A stretch of DNA of 38,187 bases from Mongoliitalea lutea (lineage in GTDB: Bacteria; Bacteroidota; Bacteroidia; Cytophagales; Cyclobacteriaceae): contig NZ_BMYF01000018.1 of NCBI RefSeq assembly GCF_014652135.1, forward strand, positions 70,021 through 108,207. Direction: 5' to 3'. The notes under the pieces were generated by a model. It had not been told where the DNA came from. It did no database searches and was given only the letters and a program-made list of their open reading frames with translations. Below, one piece after another: positions 22,899 to 30,911 of this stretch (its first letter is position 1; the number at the start of each line of letters is the position of its first letter). Both the position numbers and the translations under genes were made by a program.

Positions 22899-23543
22899 TT
22901 AATCATCATCAAATGATGAAGTCAGTCCCAAGTTATTTAATATTTTCTTGGTGTTCTTTTTTGCTGTTTTTGACAGGTATTCTTTTTTTCTTAATGAAGA
23001 CCTGATATTTTCCACTTCATCAATATTTAGGATGGTAGCAATAAGTTTGGCCTTGTCTGTTTCCCTTGCTCTGCCTGAATAATTTTTGTTAGTAAACTTT
23101 TCCTCAATAAGATCCAGTATGCCTAAATCATCCAGTATGCAAAGTGCGTGTGGCAGGTTCTTTAATGCCTCCACTTTTTCGGGTGTTGTAAACAGTTCTT
23201 TATCAATTTTTTCACTGTATTCCTTTGCCCACTTGAGAATGATTTTTGGGTCTTTTATTAATTCAGGAATTGTTTTAAAATCTAACTCTAGTCGTTCTTC
23301 CTCTGTATGTTCTTTGTCTAAATACCATTCCCAAAATACTTCTTTCCAGTCCCTTGGTAGAATTAATGACTTTTGTTTTAAGATATGTTTGACTGTTTTT
23401 AAGGTTTTTTTGAAAATAGCCTCATTATTACTTTCAAATTGACTGAATGCCTTTGTAAAATCAGATACGGCTTTTCTCAATTCAGGTGTTATTTTGTCAT
23501 TAAAATCATCCCCCAGTTCTTTTTTGATCCTTGAGTTTTCCAT
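22899..23543 (-). CDS. Element protein of unknown function downstream of integrase
   Basis: A 214-residue, largely helical and highly charged protein without signal peptide or membrane segment. Notable pieces are ILPRDWKEVFWEWYLD in the first half and a C-terminal Lys-rich region ending in an acidic tail (SSFDDD). No family is recognised. It starts one base after the integrase stop codon, so it is co-translated with the integrase and could be a partner in recombination or regulation, by position only. Confidence 0.65.
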   Translation of the reverse strand: MENSRIKKELGDDFNDKITPELRKAVSDFTKAFSQFESNNEAIFKKTLKTVKHILKQKSLILPRDWKEVFWEWYLDKEHTEEERLELDFKTIPELIKDPKIILKWAKEYSEKIDKELFTTPEKVEALKNLPHALCILDDLGILDLIEEKFTNKNYSGRARETDKAKLIATILNIDEVENIRSSLRKKEYLSKTAKKNTKKILNNLGLTSSFDDD

Positions 23544-23544
23544 A

Positions 23545-24882
23545 TCAACTTACTTTTAAAAATGACTTATTCCAGTGATCCAGTAGCTGTTTTGCGTTTT
23601 CTTCCGGAGTGACTTTAATGTAGAGTAAAAAAGATTTCTCTGTCCGGTGTCCTGTGATTTTCATCAAACTGATGGCAGGAAAACCACTTTTATAAACGTT
23701 TGTCGCAAAGGAACGGCGGGCGGTGTGTGTTGTAACCAATTCATATTTCTGCATTTTGGTGGAGGTTTTTAGGCCTCCTTTGATGCGCTCCACTTCTACT
23801 TGGGTTCTCAGGATATCCACCCGCTGTGCTATTTCTTTTAGATAGGAATTCATCTTTTGGTTTGATATGGCAGGGGGCAGACTGTTTGAATGTTTCCCCT
23901 CATATTTTGCCATGATCGCTTTTACCATCGGATGGATGGGGATGACTACTTTTTCCCCTGTCTTGAATGTCTTGATTTCAAAAAACCTGTCCTTGATATT
24001 TTCAGGCCTGATGGTGGTGAAGTCTGAAAATCTTAAACCTGTCCAACATCCCACTACAAACAAGTCCCTGACACGTTCCAAGTGTGGTTCCTTACTTAGA
24101 TCCAGTTCAAAGATTTTTTGCACTTCATTTTCATTCAGATAAATGGAAAAGCCTGCCACTTTGTGAGACTTAAACTGTTTTGATTGGAAAAACATATTTG
24201 TGTTATATCCATTTTCGGTGGCATACAGTAAAAACGTCTTAAGTACTTGAATATACTTACCTACTGTATTGAGTGTAAAACTTGGCTTGATGACTACTTT
24301 TTCCCCATTGACAGTTTTAGATTTTTCTTTATTCAGATAGGCCACAAACTTTGTATAAAAGTTTTGGTTGATGGTTTCAAAATCCAAGTGATAAGTCTTG
24401 GAAAAGTCCATTAGTAGTTTTTTTGTGGTCTGATATTTTTGAATTGATCGCTTATCAAATCGTTTCCCCGAACTTGTCAGGCGTGTCCCGTCTTCTGATT
24501 CCCTGATAAATCTTTCAAACAGTTCCATGAATGATGGCAGTCTGTTTTCATCGTCCGGACTTTGGACAGGGATATCTTTCAGGACTTCATCCAGTTTTGA
24601 TTTTAGCAAATCGGGTGCGGGTGGATGTCCTAATTCATTTTCGAGTTCTGATAAAATCCTTTCTGCTTCCGACCTGATAAACTTCAATCTGTCATTTAAT
24701 GTCTTGGCCTGTGGGAATTCCTTGACTTGTCTTGAAAGTTGGGTGTCTTCATTCCAGTACTTGGGATGGATGCTTTTTGATGTGGAGTATTTAAAGCGGT
24801 TCCCATGATAACTGATAAATAATAAAATCGGGGTGTCCCCGTCTTTGGACTTTTCTTTTAGGTAATAGTTAAACTTTGCCAT
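23545..24882 (-). CDS. int: Tyrosine recombinase (integrase) of the element
   Basis: A 445-residue site-specific recombinase that catalyses integration and excision at the tRNA-fMet site. An N-terminal arm-binding domain (residues 1-90, with RFKYSTSKSIHPKYWN) is followed by a SAM-like core-binding domain (about 110-230) and the catalytic domain (245-445). The catalytic set is present: Arg284 in TGLRFSD, His386 and Arg389 in HTARRSF, His412 in GHR and the nucleophile Tyr421 in LLYI. It lies next to attR and is transcribed away from it, as is usual. Double arm repeats lie 50-73 bp upstream of the start, so the integrase may repress its own promoter. Confidence 0.95.
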   Translation of the reverse strand: MAKFNYYLKEKSKDGDTPILLFISYHGNRFKYSTSKSIHPKYWNEDTQLSRQVKEFPQAKTLNDRLKFIRSEAERILSELENELGHPPAPDLLKSKLDEVLKDIPVQSPDDENRLPSFMELFERFIRESEDGTRLTSSGKRFDKRSIQKYQTTKKLLMDFSKTYHLDFETINQNFYTKFVAYLNKEKSKTVNGEKVVIKPSFTLNTVGKYIQVLKTFLLYATENGYNTNMFFQSKQFKSHKVAGFSIYLNENEVQKIFELDLSKEPHLERVRDLFVVGCWTGLRFSDFTTIRPENIKDRFFEIKTFKTGEKVVIPIHPMVKAIMAKYEGKHSNSLPPAISNQKMNSYLKEIAQRVDILRTQVEVERIKGGLKTSTKMQKYELVTTHTARRSFATNVYKSGFPAISLMKITGHRTEKSFLLYIKVTPEENAKQLLDHWNKSFLKVS

Positions 24883-24931
24883 GATGACTGTCTTTTGATT
24901 GGATGCTTAAATATACGAAAAAGAAAAAGCA

Positions 24932-24954
24932 GGGGACACTTTAGGGGACACTTT
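24932..24954 (+). repeat. Right double repeat, putative integrase arm-type site
   Basis: Two tandem units GGGGACACTTTA and GGGGACACTTTT, matching 18542-18564 with one mismatch. It lies 115 bp inside attR and 50 bp upstream of the integrase start codon, so it can serve both recombination and promoter control. Confidence 0.75.
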
Positions 24955-25068
24955 TCCTTAATTTAATCTTATTTCTTTTATCCTTATTTAATTAGGTAAA
25001 AATGTAAAATACTGAAAAACAATGTATTTAAATAAAATGCTATTAGTTTAAAAAAGGGGGTATTTAGC

Positions 25069-25084
25069 CCTGTTCCCGCTACTA
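25069..25084 (+). other. attR core
   Basis: CCTGTTCCCGCTACTA, identical to the tRNA-fMet 3' end at 18484-18499. The element-side DNA (24955-25068) is very AT-rich and shows no gene. Confidence 0.9.
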
Positions 25085-25089
25085 CGAAG

Positions 25090-25116
25090 ACCGGTCACAA
25101 TTGACCGGTTTTTTTG
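25090..25116 (+). terminator. Terminator beyond attR, original tRNA terminator
   Basis: ACCGGTCA (25090-25097) and TGACCGGT (25102-25109) form a perfect 8-bp stem with a 4-nt loop, followed by a T run. Before the element inserted, this would have followed the tRNA-fMet gene. Confidence 0.9.
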
Positions 25117-25127
25117 TTTCCGCTAAT

Positions 25128-25182
25128 CTCGTCGGGCTCCTATCCGCCGCGACGGACACAGTTCGGTCTGTTCCCGCTACTA
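25128..25182 (+). pseudogene. Diverged 3' fragment of tRNA-fMet
   Basis: CTCGTCGGGCTC at the start matches the D-stem/anticodon-stem part of the intact tRNA, and CTGTTCCCGCTACTA (25168-25182) matches its 3' end. The middle is changed: no CAT anticodon and a scrambled anticodon stem and T loop. The 5' part is missing, so it cannot be a tRNA. It most likely is the attachment scar of another, now lost, integration or a captured tRNA part. Confidence 0.7.
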
Positions 25183-25189
25183 CAAAGCC

Positions 25190-25210
25190 AAGCAGAGATG
25201 CTTTTTTTTT
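25190..25210 (+). terminator. Terminator after the tRNA fragment
   Basis: AAGCA and TGCTT form a 5-bp stem with loop GAGA (25190-25203), followed by a T run. It is the third tRNA-3'-end plus terminator unit in a row at this locus. The rest of the gap to 25371 holds only the next promoter. Confidence 0.7.
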
Positions 25211-25316
25211 GTTTAATTGATTTTTGAAGTAAATATTTACAGTACATACAGTTCAAGTTGATATACTTGTCCAGAAGAATTATACTGTTCAAATAAAAGT
25301 AATATGACTTAAAAAG

Positions 25317-25347
25317 TTTGCGCTGTCTTGTTGATTAGCTATCTTTA
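25317..25347 (+). promoter_or_regulatory. Promoter of the lipoprotein gene at 25372
   Basis: TTTG (25317-25320) and TATCTTTA (25340-25347) are 19 nt apart, a close match to the Bacteroidota pattern with the final G replaced by A. The start codon is 25 nt downstream. Confidence 0.6.
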
Positions 25348-25371
25348 GAGCTTCTATATGTTCATAAAATT

Positions 25372-25890
25372 ATGAAAAATTTATTGAAATACTATTCATT
25401 ATTATTGGTTTGCTTGTTGTTCCTCTCTTCCTGCAATAATGATGATGAACCTGAGGTTTCGCCAATTGTGGGAACTTGGAGTTTTGACGATTTTGAACTG
25501 AAAAGTGTTACTGTAAATGGTCAGCCTTTGGTGCAATTTCTACAATTTTTGGGAGCATCCCAACAAGAGGCTTTGGAAGCAGAAGCTGAAATTAAGGAGA
25601 TAATATCGGCGACAGCAAATTTTGAAAACACAACTTTAAATTTCCGGTCTGATGGCACTTATGAGATTCGAGTGAATGGCGTGATAGAGGAATCTGGTAC
25701 TTATGAATTGATTAATGGGAATACATTATTGCGCCTCTTATCAGAAGGTAATGTAGATGAACTTCAAGTAAGTAGGTTGACTACTAATCAGTTAACGTTA
25801 TTAATAGATGAAGAGGATAGCGGGGATTTTCTAGGAATTGGGTTCCCTGTTTTGGTAAGAGCTCAATTGGAATTAAATTTACGTAAATAG
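25372..25890 (+). CDS. Lipocalin-like lipoprotein
   Basis: A 172-residue lipoprotein: signal peptide with LFLSSC (lipidated Cys21) and a short acidic linker NNDDEPEV. The mature domain has VGTWSFDDFEL, then FRSDGTYEI and ESGTYELINGNTLL, the strand pattern of lipocalin-like/DUF4923-type proteins that are common in Bacteroidota, with a helical insertion at about 63-85. It probably sits in the outer membrane or faces the periplasm. Ligand unknown. It stands alone with its own promoter and is convergent with the next gene. Confidence 0.7.
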   Translation: MKNLLKYYSLLLVCLLFLSSCNNDDEPEVSPIVGTWSFDDFELKSVTVNGQPLVQFLQFLGASQQEALEAEAEIKEIISATANFENTTLNFRSDGTYEIRVNGVIEESGTYELINGNTLLRLLSEGNVDELQVSRLTTNQLTLLIDEEDSGDFLGIGFPVLVRAQLELNLRK

Positions 25891-25933
25891 GGATAAAATT
25901 CTAAGAGAAAAATTATTAGCGTGTTTTTCCTTC

Positions 25934-26572
25934 TTAAAAAACCTCAATTTCCGAAAACCAAATAAAAAGTTGTCCTTCAGCATTGCGGTGTTCAGTTGCC
26001 ATGAGGATGCCATCAGATTCCTTCTCCATTTCCCAAGTGAATGATCTTCCTTCACTTCCATTACCTTTTCGAAAGGTCCACTCTTTGATCATGTATTGAT
26101 CATTTAAGTATAAATCATAGGCATCTCCGGGAGTATACCCATCTTCGTTGTTGTAGACTATTGTCAGTTTAGTGCTTGATCTTCCTGAGATTGGTGCATT
26201 TACATGTTCCTCAACTTCGTAGGTGTAGCCGGTATCCCAAGCCAACTGGAAAGGATAGAGTAACCAATATTTATCATTGATAAATCCAGCATCAGCAGGT
26301 GGAAGTTCTTCTTTTGGCAGGTCCAAACTATAGGTATAGCTTGTGTCAGCTGTGGTGTACGTTACCATTCGCCCATCTACATTCCACTCCCAACGACGTG
26401 TACGTACCTCATCTCCAACTTGTACATTCCAAGTGTAGCCAATGGAAGATACCTTGTCAAAGTTATCAATTCCATAGGCCTTAGCCACTTTCATAGGAAG
26501 CGAAAGCTCTTCTTTTGGAGCCTGGCAGCTTACGATAACTATAAGCGTGAGTAAAAGTAGTAAGTTTCTCAT
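25934..26572 (-). CDS. Lipoprotein of unknown function
   Basis: A 212-residue lipoprotein: signal peptide with LIVIVSC (Cys16) and then a domain beginning near residue 28, with VAKAYGIDNFDKVSSIGYTW and many aromatic beta-strand residues (RRWEWNVDGRMV, YWLLYPFQLAWD). The pattern recalls LolA-like or outer-membrane lipoprotein-sorting-type folds that carry hydrophobic ligands in a beta-sheet, but the match is not firm. No catalytic residues. It faces the convergent lipocalin-like gene and is followed upstream by the SDR operon on the same strand, 76 bp away. Confidence 0.65.
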   Translation of the reverse strand: MRNLLLLLTLIVIVSCQAPKEELSLPMKVAKAYGIDNFDKVSSIGYTWNVQVGDEVRTRRWEWNVDGRMVTYTTADTSYTYSLDLPKEELPPADAGFINDKYWLLYPFQLAWDTGYTYEVEEHVNAPISGRSSTKLTIVYNNEDGYTPGDAYDLYLNDQYMIKEWTFRKGNGSEGRSFTWEMEKESDGILMATEHRNAEGQLFIWFSEIEVF

Positions 26573-26648
26573 AAGAAGTATTTTGCAGGAATTTACTTAG
26601 CTTGAAACAGGCTTCCAAGCCTTTTGTTATTAAGGGGTATTGGTGTTT

Positions 26649-27440
26649 TTAATTGGTTTGGGGAGGAGGTGAGGATTTTTGTAGGTACGTTTTCAATTTT
26701 GAGCGTTCTATGCTTTGGTAGATGGTTTTAATGAAAGGGAATAGTTTGTTGAGTTGTAATGAAAACCAAAACAACTTGGAAGGGAATATCTCTCTTTTTC
26801 CTGCCCCAAGTCCTTTTATGATTGCTTGGACAACCTCGTCAGCTGTTTGAACAGGCCAGGCCATAGGTACGTCTTTTCCGGCCTTTTCAAAAAAAGATGT
26901 TTTGGTAGCCACGGGATGTACTAAGGTCAACCAATCACCATCTCGCTCCGACCAAATGCCTTTTGTAAACTGCCTGATAGCAGCTTTGCTCGCACTGTAG
27001 TAACTGTATCCTGGGATCGCCCAAAAAGCAATGGCAGAAGCGGTAATGATTAACTTTGGGGTATCATGAGGGAATTTATTTTTTAATAGATGGGCATACA
27101 TCATTGGGACTAGCACATTGAGCGTAAAAATTTCCTTGGCTTGCGCTGGCTGAATCTGTTGCCACTGATGGTAATACCCAAGTCCCGCGTTAGCAAAGCA
27201 CAAGTCAATACCTCCTAATTTTTGCTCCGCAAGATGCAAGGAGTTGAAAACTGCCTCCTCATCCAATAAATTGATGGGTGCAATCATAATCGAGCTACAT
27301 GCTTCTTTTAAACATTGGAGTGCGATTTCGTCTTTATCTACTGCCAGGATTTGGTTTTCTTTATAAAGGGATTTCACCAAAGCCTTTCCTATGCCTGAAG
27401 CAGCACCTGTAATCAAGATTTTTTTATTAATGAGCTTCAT
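26649..27440 (-). CDS. Short-chain dehydrogenase/reductase
   Basis: A 263-residue NAD(P)-dependent oxidoreductase. The nucleotide motif is TGAASGIGKA (residues 10-19), then CFANAGLGYYH for the NAG motif, an ITASAIAFW segment with the catalytic Ser, and the catalytic YSASKAA (Tyr and Lys). The start is fixed at the ATG at 27440, which overlaps the stop of the preceding decarboxylase-like gene in an ATGA arrangement; a longer frame upstream would overlap that gene. The substrate is unknown; coupling with an acetoacetate decarboxylase-like protein suggests a small keto compound or a fatty-acid/ketone path. Confidence 0.9.
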   Translation of the reverse strand: MKLINKKILITGAASGIGKALVKSLYKENQILAVDKDEIALQCLKEACSSIMIAPINLLDEEAVFNSLHLAEQKLGGIDLCFANAGLGYYHQWQQIQPAQAKEIFTLNVLVPMMYAHLLKNKFPHDTPKLIITASAIAFWAIPGYSYYSASKAAIRQFTKGIWSERDGDWLTLVHPVATKTSFFEKAGKDVPMAWPVQTADEVVQAIIKGLGAGKREIFPSKLFWFSLQLNKLFPFIKTIYQSIERSKLKTYLQKSSPPPQTN

Positions 27441-28159
27441 ACAAGCGTTGGAATTGGAAAAGACATCCAAAAAGGACTCACATGCACACACATCAATGGT
27501 TTTTGTTGACTGATGTCAGGGAATCCAAGTGGGTCGACATGGATCTTTTCAAGTTTAGCGAACTTTCCCCAACCTTTGCCCTCTGGTTTGGTGAGGTATT
27601 TTTGTTCATTCAAGCGTTGGAGTAAATTAATGGGTAAAATTTTGGTAGAGACAGGTAGAGGAAAAGAACCAGTCTTGATTTTACTAAACCAAATGGGGCT
27701 TTCTTCGCTTCCTACGCCAATGGTGGTTACAGCTCCTTCGTTATTCCAAATAAATGGAACAGTTTCCTTAGGGATTCCCCAATTGTATTTCCCGTTTTCT
27801 GTGCTGGAATCGCTATCAACATAGATTTTGGTGATGCATTGTTTGTTTTCGGGGCCAAATTTGCCTGGAATAAAAAGCAACTCTCTATATGGCCCAACGG
27901 GAGATTCTTCATAATTGACCAACATTACATATCCGAATCCACCTTTGAAGTTGCCTAGTTGATCTTCTCTAAGAAAACCTGATTCATACACGAAGTTTTT
28001 GGTGAATCGATACACCAGAATAAACCCTTCACCTTTCAACTTCCAAGGGGCTGCAAAATGAGGGCTAGGTTTAGCAATTGGATTCATGTACACGTTAGTT
28101 ATTTCTTCTCTTCCAAAATATACATTATTATCATTCTGAAAAAAAGAATCAAACCACAT
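27437..28159 (-). CDS. Acetoacetate decarboxylase-family protein
   Basis: A 240-residue protein of the acetoacetate decarboxylase (ADC) fold. Supporting segments are APWKLKGEGFILVYRF, GYVMLVNYEESPVGPYRELLFIPG, ITKIYVDSD and WGIPKETVPF, which match the beta-cone core of this family. The active-site Lys of true ADC decarboxylases is not evident in its usual place, so an enzyme such as a dehydratase or hydrolase of the same fold is possible. An alternative start is the ATG at 28087, which begins MNPIAKPSPH and may be the true one. Coupled to the SDR downstream by a 4-bp overlap. Confidence 0.75.
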   Translation of the reverse strand: MWFDSFFQNDNNVYFGREEITNVYMNPIAKPSPHFAAPWKLKGEGFILVYRFTKNFVYESGFLREDQLGNFKGGFGYVMLVNYEESPVGPYRELLFIPGKFGPENKQCITKIYVDSDSSTENGKYNWGIPKETVPFIWNNEGAVTTIGVGSEESPIWFSKIKTGSFPLPVSTKILPINLLQRLNEQKYLTKPEGKGWGKFAKLEKIHVDPLGFPDISQQKPLMCVHVSPFWMSFPIPTLV

Positions 28160-28339
28160 AGAAAGGGTTTTAATTTAGAAACACATAGGTACATAGGGAA
28201 CATAAGGTTGTTACCACATAGATTAATGTAGTAAACAAAAATTAAGGAATAAAAATGAATAGGTTTTCACTAAAATGTTTGATTCATAATACTCCCTAAA
28301 ACAAAGAATATGTTACCTGTGTGCCCTATGTGGTTCATC

Positions 28340-28750
28340 TCAATAATCAGGAAGACGATCATAGATTTTATTAACGAATGTTTTTTGACCTTGCTTAAAG
28401 ATGTTTTCAACGTTGAAGTTTACTAGTATTCCTTTTGGGGCATTTAGTACCTTCATATAGCTGATGATTTGAGCATTGAAAATAGGATGCATTTCTTGCA
28501 CTGCCTTTAATTCCACAACGATGGAATTTTCCACAAAGAAATCGCAGATGAGATTCAAATGAATAGACTCTCCTTTGTAGTCGTAGGGGATGATAAGTTC
28601 GTTTTCGTAGGAAATACCACGGAGTTTAAATTCCCTAGCTAAACACCGTTGATAGAATTTTTCGAGCATGCCTGGGCCAACGATTTTGTGAACCTCGATG
28701 ATCGCACCAACGATTTCATAAGATAATTGGTCAATTTCCTTTTTAGTCAT
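28340..28750 (-). CDS. GxxExxY protein (PD-(D/E)XK-like fold)
   Basis: A 136-residue protein of the GxxExxY family, named for GMLEKFY here (about residues 28-34). A PD-(D/E)XK nuclease-like core follows: LICDFFVENSIVVELKA with the acidic and Lys residues of the catalytic pattern, and QIISYMK. The function is not settled; the fold suggests nucleic-acid cleavage. The start is the ATG at 28750 (MTKKEIDQLSYEIVG); a longer frame from 28774 is less likely. The gene is isolated, between sequences with repeated CCTATGTG-like words on the downstream side. Confidence 0.8.
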   Translation of the reverse strand: MTKKEIDQLSYEIVGAIIEVHKIVGPGMLEKFYQRCLAREFKLRGISYENELIIPYDYKGESIHLNLICDFFVENSIVVELKAVQEMHPIFNAQIISYMKVLNAPKGILVNFNVENIFKQGQKTFVNKIYDRLPDY

Positions 28751-28848
28751 ATAGTTCCACATATTAAAAATCATTTGATGGTAGACTAAAAATAGGTAGA
28801 AGTAAAAGTAATTCGATGTTTCTTTTGCAACTTAAACGTTTAAATTGC

Positions 28849-28880
28849 AGAAGCCCTTTCCAAAAATGAAAAGGGCTTCT
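28849..28880 (-). terminator. Terminator of the murA operon
   Basis: AGAAGCCCTTTC (28849-28860) pairs with GAAAAGGGCTTCT (28868-28880), about 12 bp with one extra base, directly after the murA stop codon at 28884. No long T run on the minus strand. Confidence 0.7.
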
Positions 28881-28883
28881 TTG

Positions 28884-30188
28884 TTAAACTCGTTGGATAT
28901 CTGCTCCGAGGGCGTTGAGACGTTGGTCTATGTACTGGTAGCCTCGGTCGATTTGTTCGATGTTGTCGATAATGGAGGTGCCTTCAGCAGACATGGCTGC
29001 TATTAAGAGGGAAACCCCTGCTCGGATGTCTGGGGAGGTCATGCGGATACCTCTCAGCGGATACTTTCTATCCAATCCGATTACTGTAGCACGGTGAGGA
29101 TCACAAAGGATGATCTGCGCTCCCATATCTATCAGTTTATCTACAAAGAACAAGCGGCTTTCAAACATTTTTTGATGTACGAGTACAGTACCTTTTGCCT
29201 GTGTAGCTGTTACCAAAACAATACTCAAAAGGTCGGGTGTAAAACCAGGCCAAATTGCATCAGCAACAGTCAATATGGATCCATCGATGAAAGTTTCAAT
29301 TTCATAGTGTTTCTGAGCTGGGATAAAAATATCATCTCCTCTAAATTCCATTTTGATACCCATGCGCTTAAATGTATCTGGAATGATTCCTAAGCGATGA
29401 ATCTGGGCATCTTTGATTGTAATCTCAGATTGGGTCATAGCCGCCATCCCGATGAATGATCCAATTTCGATCATATCCGGAAGCATGGTGTGCTCTGTAC
29501 CTTTTAATTCTTTGACACCTTCGATATGTAGGAGATTTGAACCAATACCGGTGATTTTTGCACCCATGCGGTTAAGCATATCGCATAATTGCTGCAAGTA
29601 AGGTTCGCATGCGGCGTTGTAAATAGTGGTCTTGCCTTCCGCCATTACAGCGGCCATGACGATATTAGCGGTACCTGTTACAGAAGCCTCATCCAAGAGC
29701 ATGTATGCTCCTTTCAGATTTTTTCCGTCGATGTAATAAATCTCTTTTTTGCTGTCGTAGTGGAATTCTGCACCCAATTTTTGAAAACCATAAAAGTGGG
29801 TGTCCATCCTTCTTCTTCCAATTTTATCACCGCCTGGCTTGGATAATCTTCCGTGGCCAAAGCGGGCTAATAATGGACCTAAGATCATCACAGAACCTCT
29901 CAATGCAGAAGCTTTCGTTAGAAAATCATCTGTGTCCAAATAGCTGGTATTGACATTATCAGCTTGGAAAGTGTACGATTCAGGACCGATTTGTTCCACT
30001 TTTACACCCATATCAGCCAAGAGTTCAATTAACTTATTGACATCTCTAATATTGGGTATTTTATGGATGGTAACTTTTTCAGGTGTAAGTAATACTGCAC
30101 ACAATATTTGGAGCGCTTCATTTTTGGCTCCTTGAGGAATGATTTCCCCTTTGAGACGTACGCCTCCTTTTACTTTAAATGATGACAT
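28884..30188 (-). CDS. murA: UDP-N-acetylglucosamine 1-carboxyvinyltransferase, Asp-type active site
   Basis: MurA adds enolpyruvate from PEP to UDP-GlcNAc, the first committed step of peptidoglycan synthesis. The 434-residue length is normal and the conserved PEP/UDP-GlcNAc residues QGAKNEAL (Lys22, Asn23) are present. In the catalytic loop, LSKPGGDKIGRRRMD has Asp121 where E. coli has Cys115. Cys115 is the residue that fosfomycin alkylates; Asp at this place keeps activity in natural Asp-type enzymes and gives fosfomycin resistance. The ATG follows the stop codon of the DUF4290 gene with no spacer. Confidence 0.95.
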   Translation of the reverse strand: MSSFKVKGGVRLKGEIIPQGAKNEALQILCAVLLTPEKVTIHKIPNIRDVNKLIELLADMGVKVEQIGPESYTFQADNVNTSYLDTDDFLTKASALRGSVMILGPLLARFGHGRLSKPGGDKIGRRRMDTHFYGFQKLGAEFHYDSKKEIYYIDGKNLKGAYMLLDEASVTGTANIVMAAVMAEGKTTIYNAACEPYLQQLCDMLNRMGAKITGIGSNLLHIEGVKELKGTEHTMLPDMIEIGSFIGMAAMTQSEITIKDAQIHRLGIIPDTFKRMGIKMEFRGDDIFIPAQKHYEIETFIDGSILTVADAIWPGFTPDLLSIVLVTATQAKGTVLVHQKMFESRLFFVDKLIDMGAQIILCDPHRATVIGLDRKYPLRGIRMTSPDIRAGVSLLIAAMSAEGTSIIDNIEQIDRGYQYIDQRLNALGADIQRV

Positions 30189-30857
30189 TTACCTGCGTTT
30201 TTTTGAGTGACCGCCGTTTCTTCTTCTGTCTTTTCCAAAATTCTTTCTACGATCTCCATTGGATTTCTCTTTTTCCATGTCGGAAGGTAATTTGAAATCT
30301 CGACGGGTATTGGTCTCGAACAGCCCCATTTCTTTTACTTTTTCCAAGTCAATGTGAAGCTTGCCCTTGGATAAGGTTTTGATATCATCCAAAATGATGG
30401 CATCATCAAAATTGTCTCTGTTCCAAGTGGAGTGAAAAGAACGCATCAACTGTCCGATATAGATAATAGCTGATTCTTGTTCTTCGCTATTTTCGATTTC
30501 AATGGCTTTCTCGATCAGCTTCTCGATGTTTCGGCCGTAATGCTTAAACTTTACTTCACCTTTAGGATAACCAACAGATTTTGGTTTACGGGTAAGCAAG
30601 TCTTCTTCCGGCTTGGGGAATGGTCCGTCAACATCTAATGTGAAGCCCGACATAATGTGGATATCATCCCAAATTTTTTGGTCAGACTCTCCACGCATGT
30701 GTGGGTTTAATTGTTTGACGATTTCAACGAGGGTGTAAGTACTGGCTGTTCTCTTTTCCCTATCCTCAATACCTGCGATATGAATAGCCAATCGCTGAAT
30801 GTTTTTGCCGTATTCCTTCAAGGTAACGGAGTAATTATTGCTTTCTTTATTTTCCAT
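30189..30857 (-). CDS. DUF4290 protein
   Basis: A 222-residue cytoplasmic protein of the DUF4290 family, found in Bacteroidota and of unknown function. Typical features are YGKNIQRLAIHI near the start, QLNPHMRGE, KIWDDIHIMSGF, and KHYGRNIEKLIEKAI. The C-terminal 40 residues are extremely basic (DRRKNFGKDRRRNGG, KKRR), which suggests nucleic-acid or ribosome binding. The start is the ATG at 30857, the first fitting ATG within the family pattern. It lies between uvrD/pcrA and murA and is joined to murA with no gap. Confidence 0.85.
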   Translation of the reverse strand: MENKESNNYSVTLKEYGKNIQRLAIHIAGIEDREKRTASTYTLVEIVKQLNPHMRGESDQKIWDDIHIMSGFTLDVDGPFPKPEEDLLTRKPKSVGYPKGEVKFKHYGRNIEKLIEKAIEIENSEEQESAIIYIGQLMRSFHSTWNRDNFDDAIILDDIKTLSKGKLHIDLEKVKEMGLFETNTRRDFKLPSDMEKEKSNGDRRKNFGKDRRRNGGHSKKRR

Positions 30858-30911
30858 GTATGCCCTTGGATTGGATTGGTGAGGGGTAAAAATCTTACCA
30901 ATCAACTATAA

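Noticed and set aside
18500-25068. Conjugative transposon with relaxase
   Set aside because: No relaxase-like protein (no His-rich or Tyr-containing MobA/TraI motif) could be seen; all frames were read.
25128-25182. A second functional tRNA
   Set aside because: The anticodon stem and T loop are broken and the 5' half is missing, so no cloverleaf forms.
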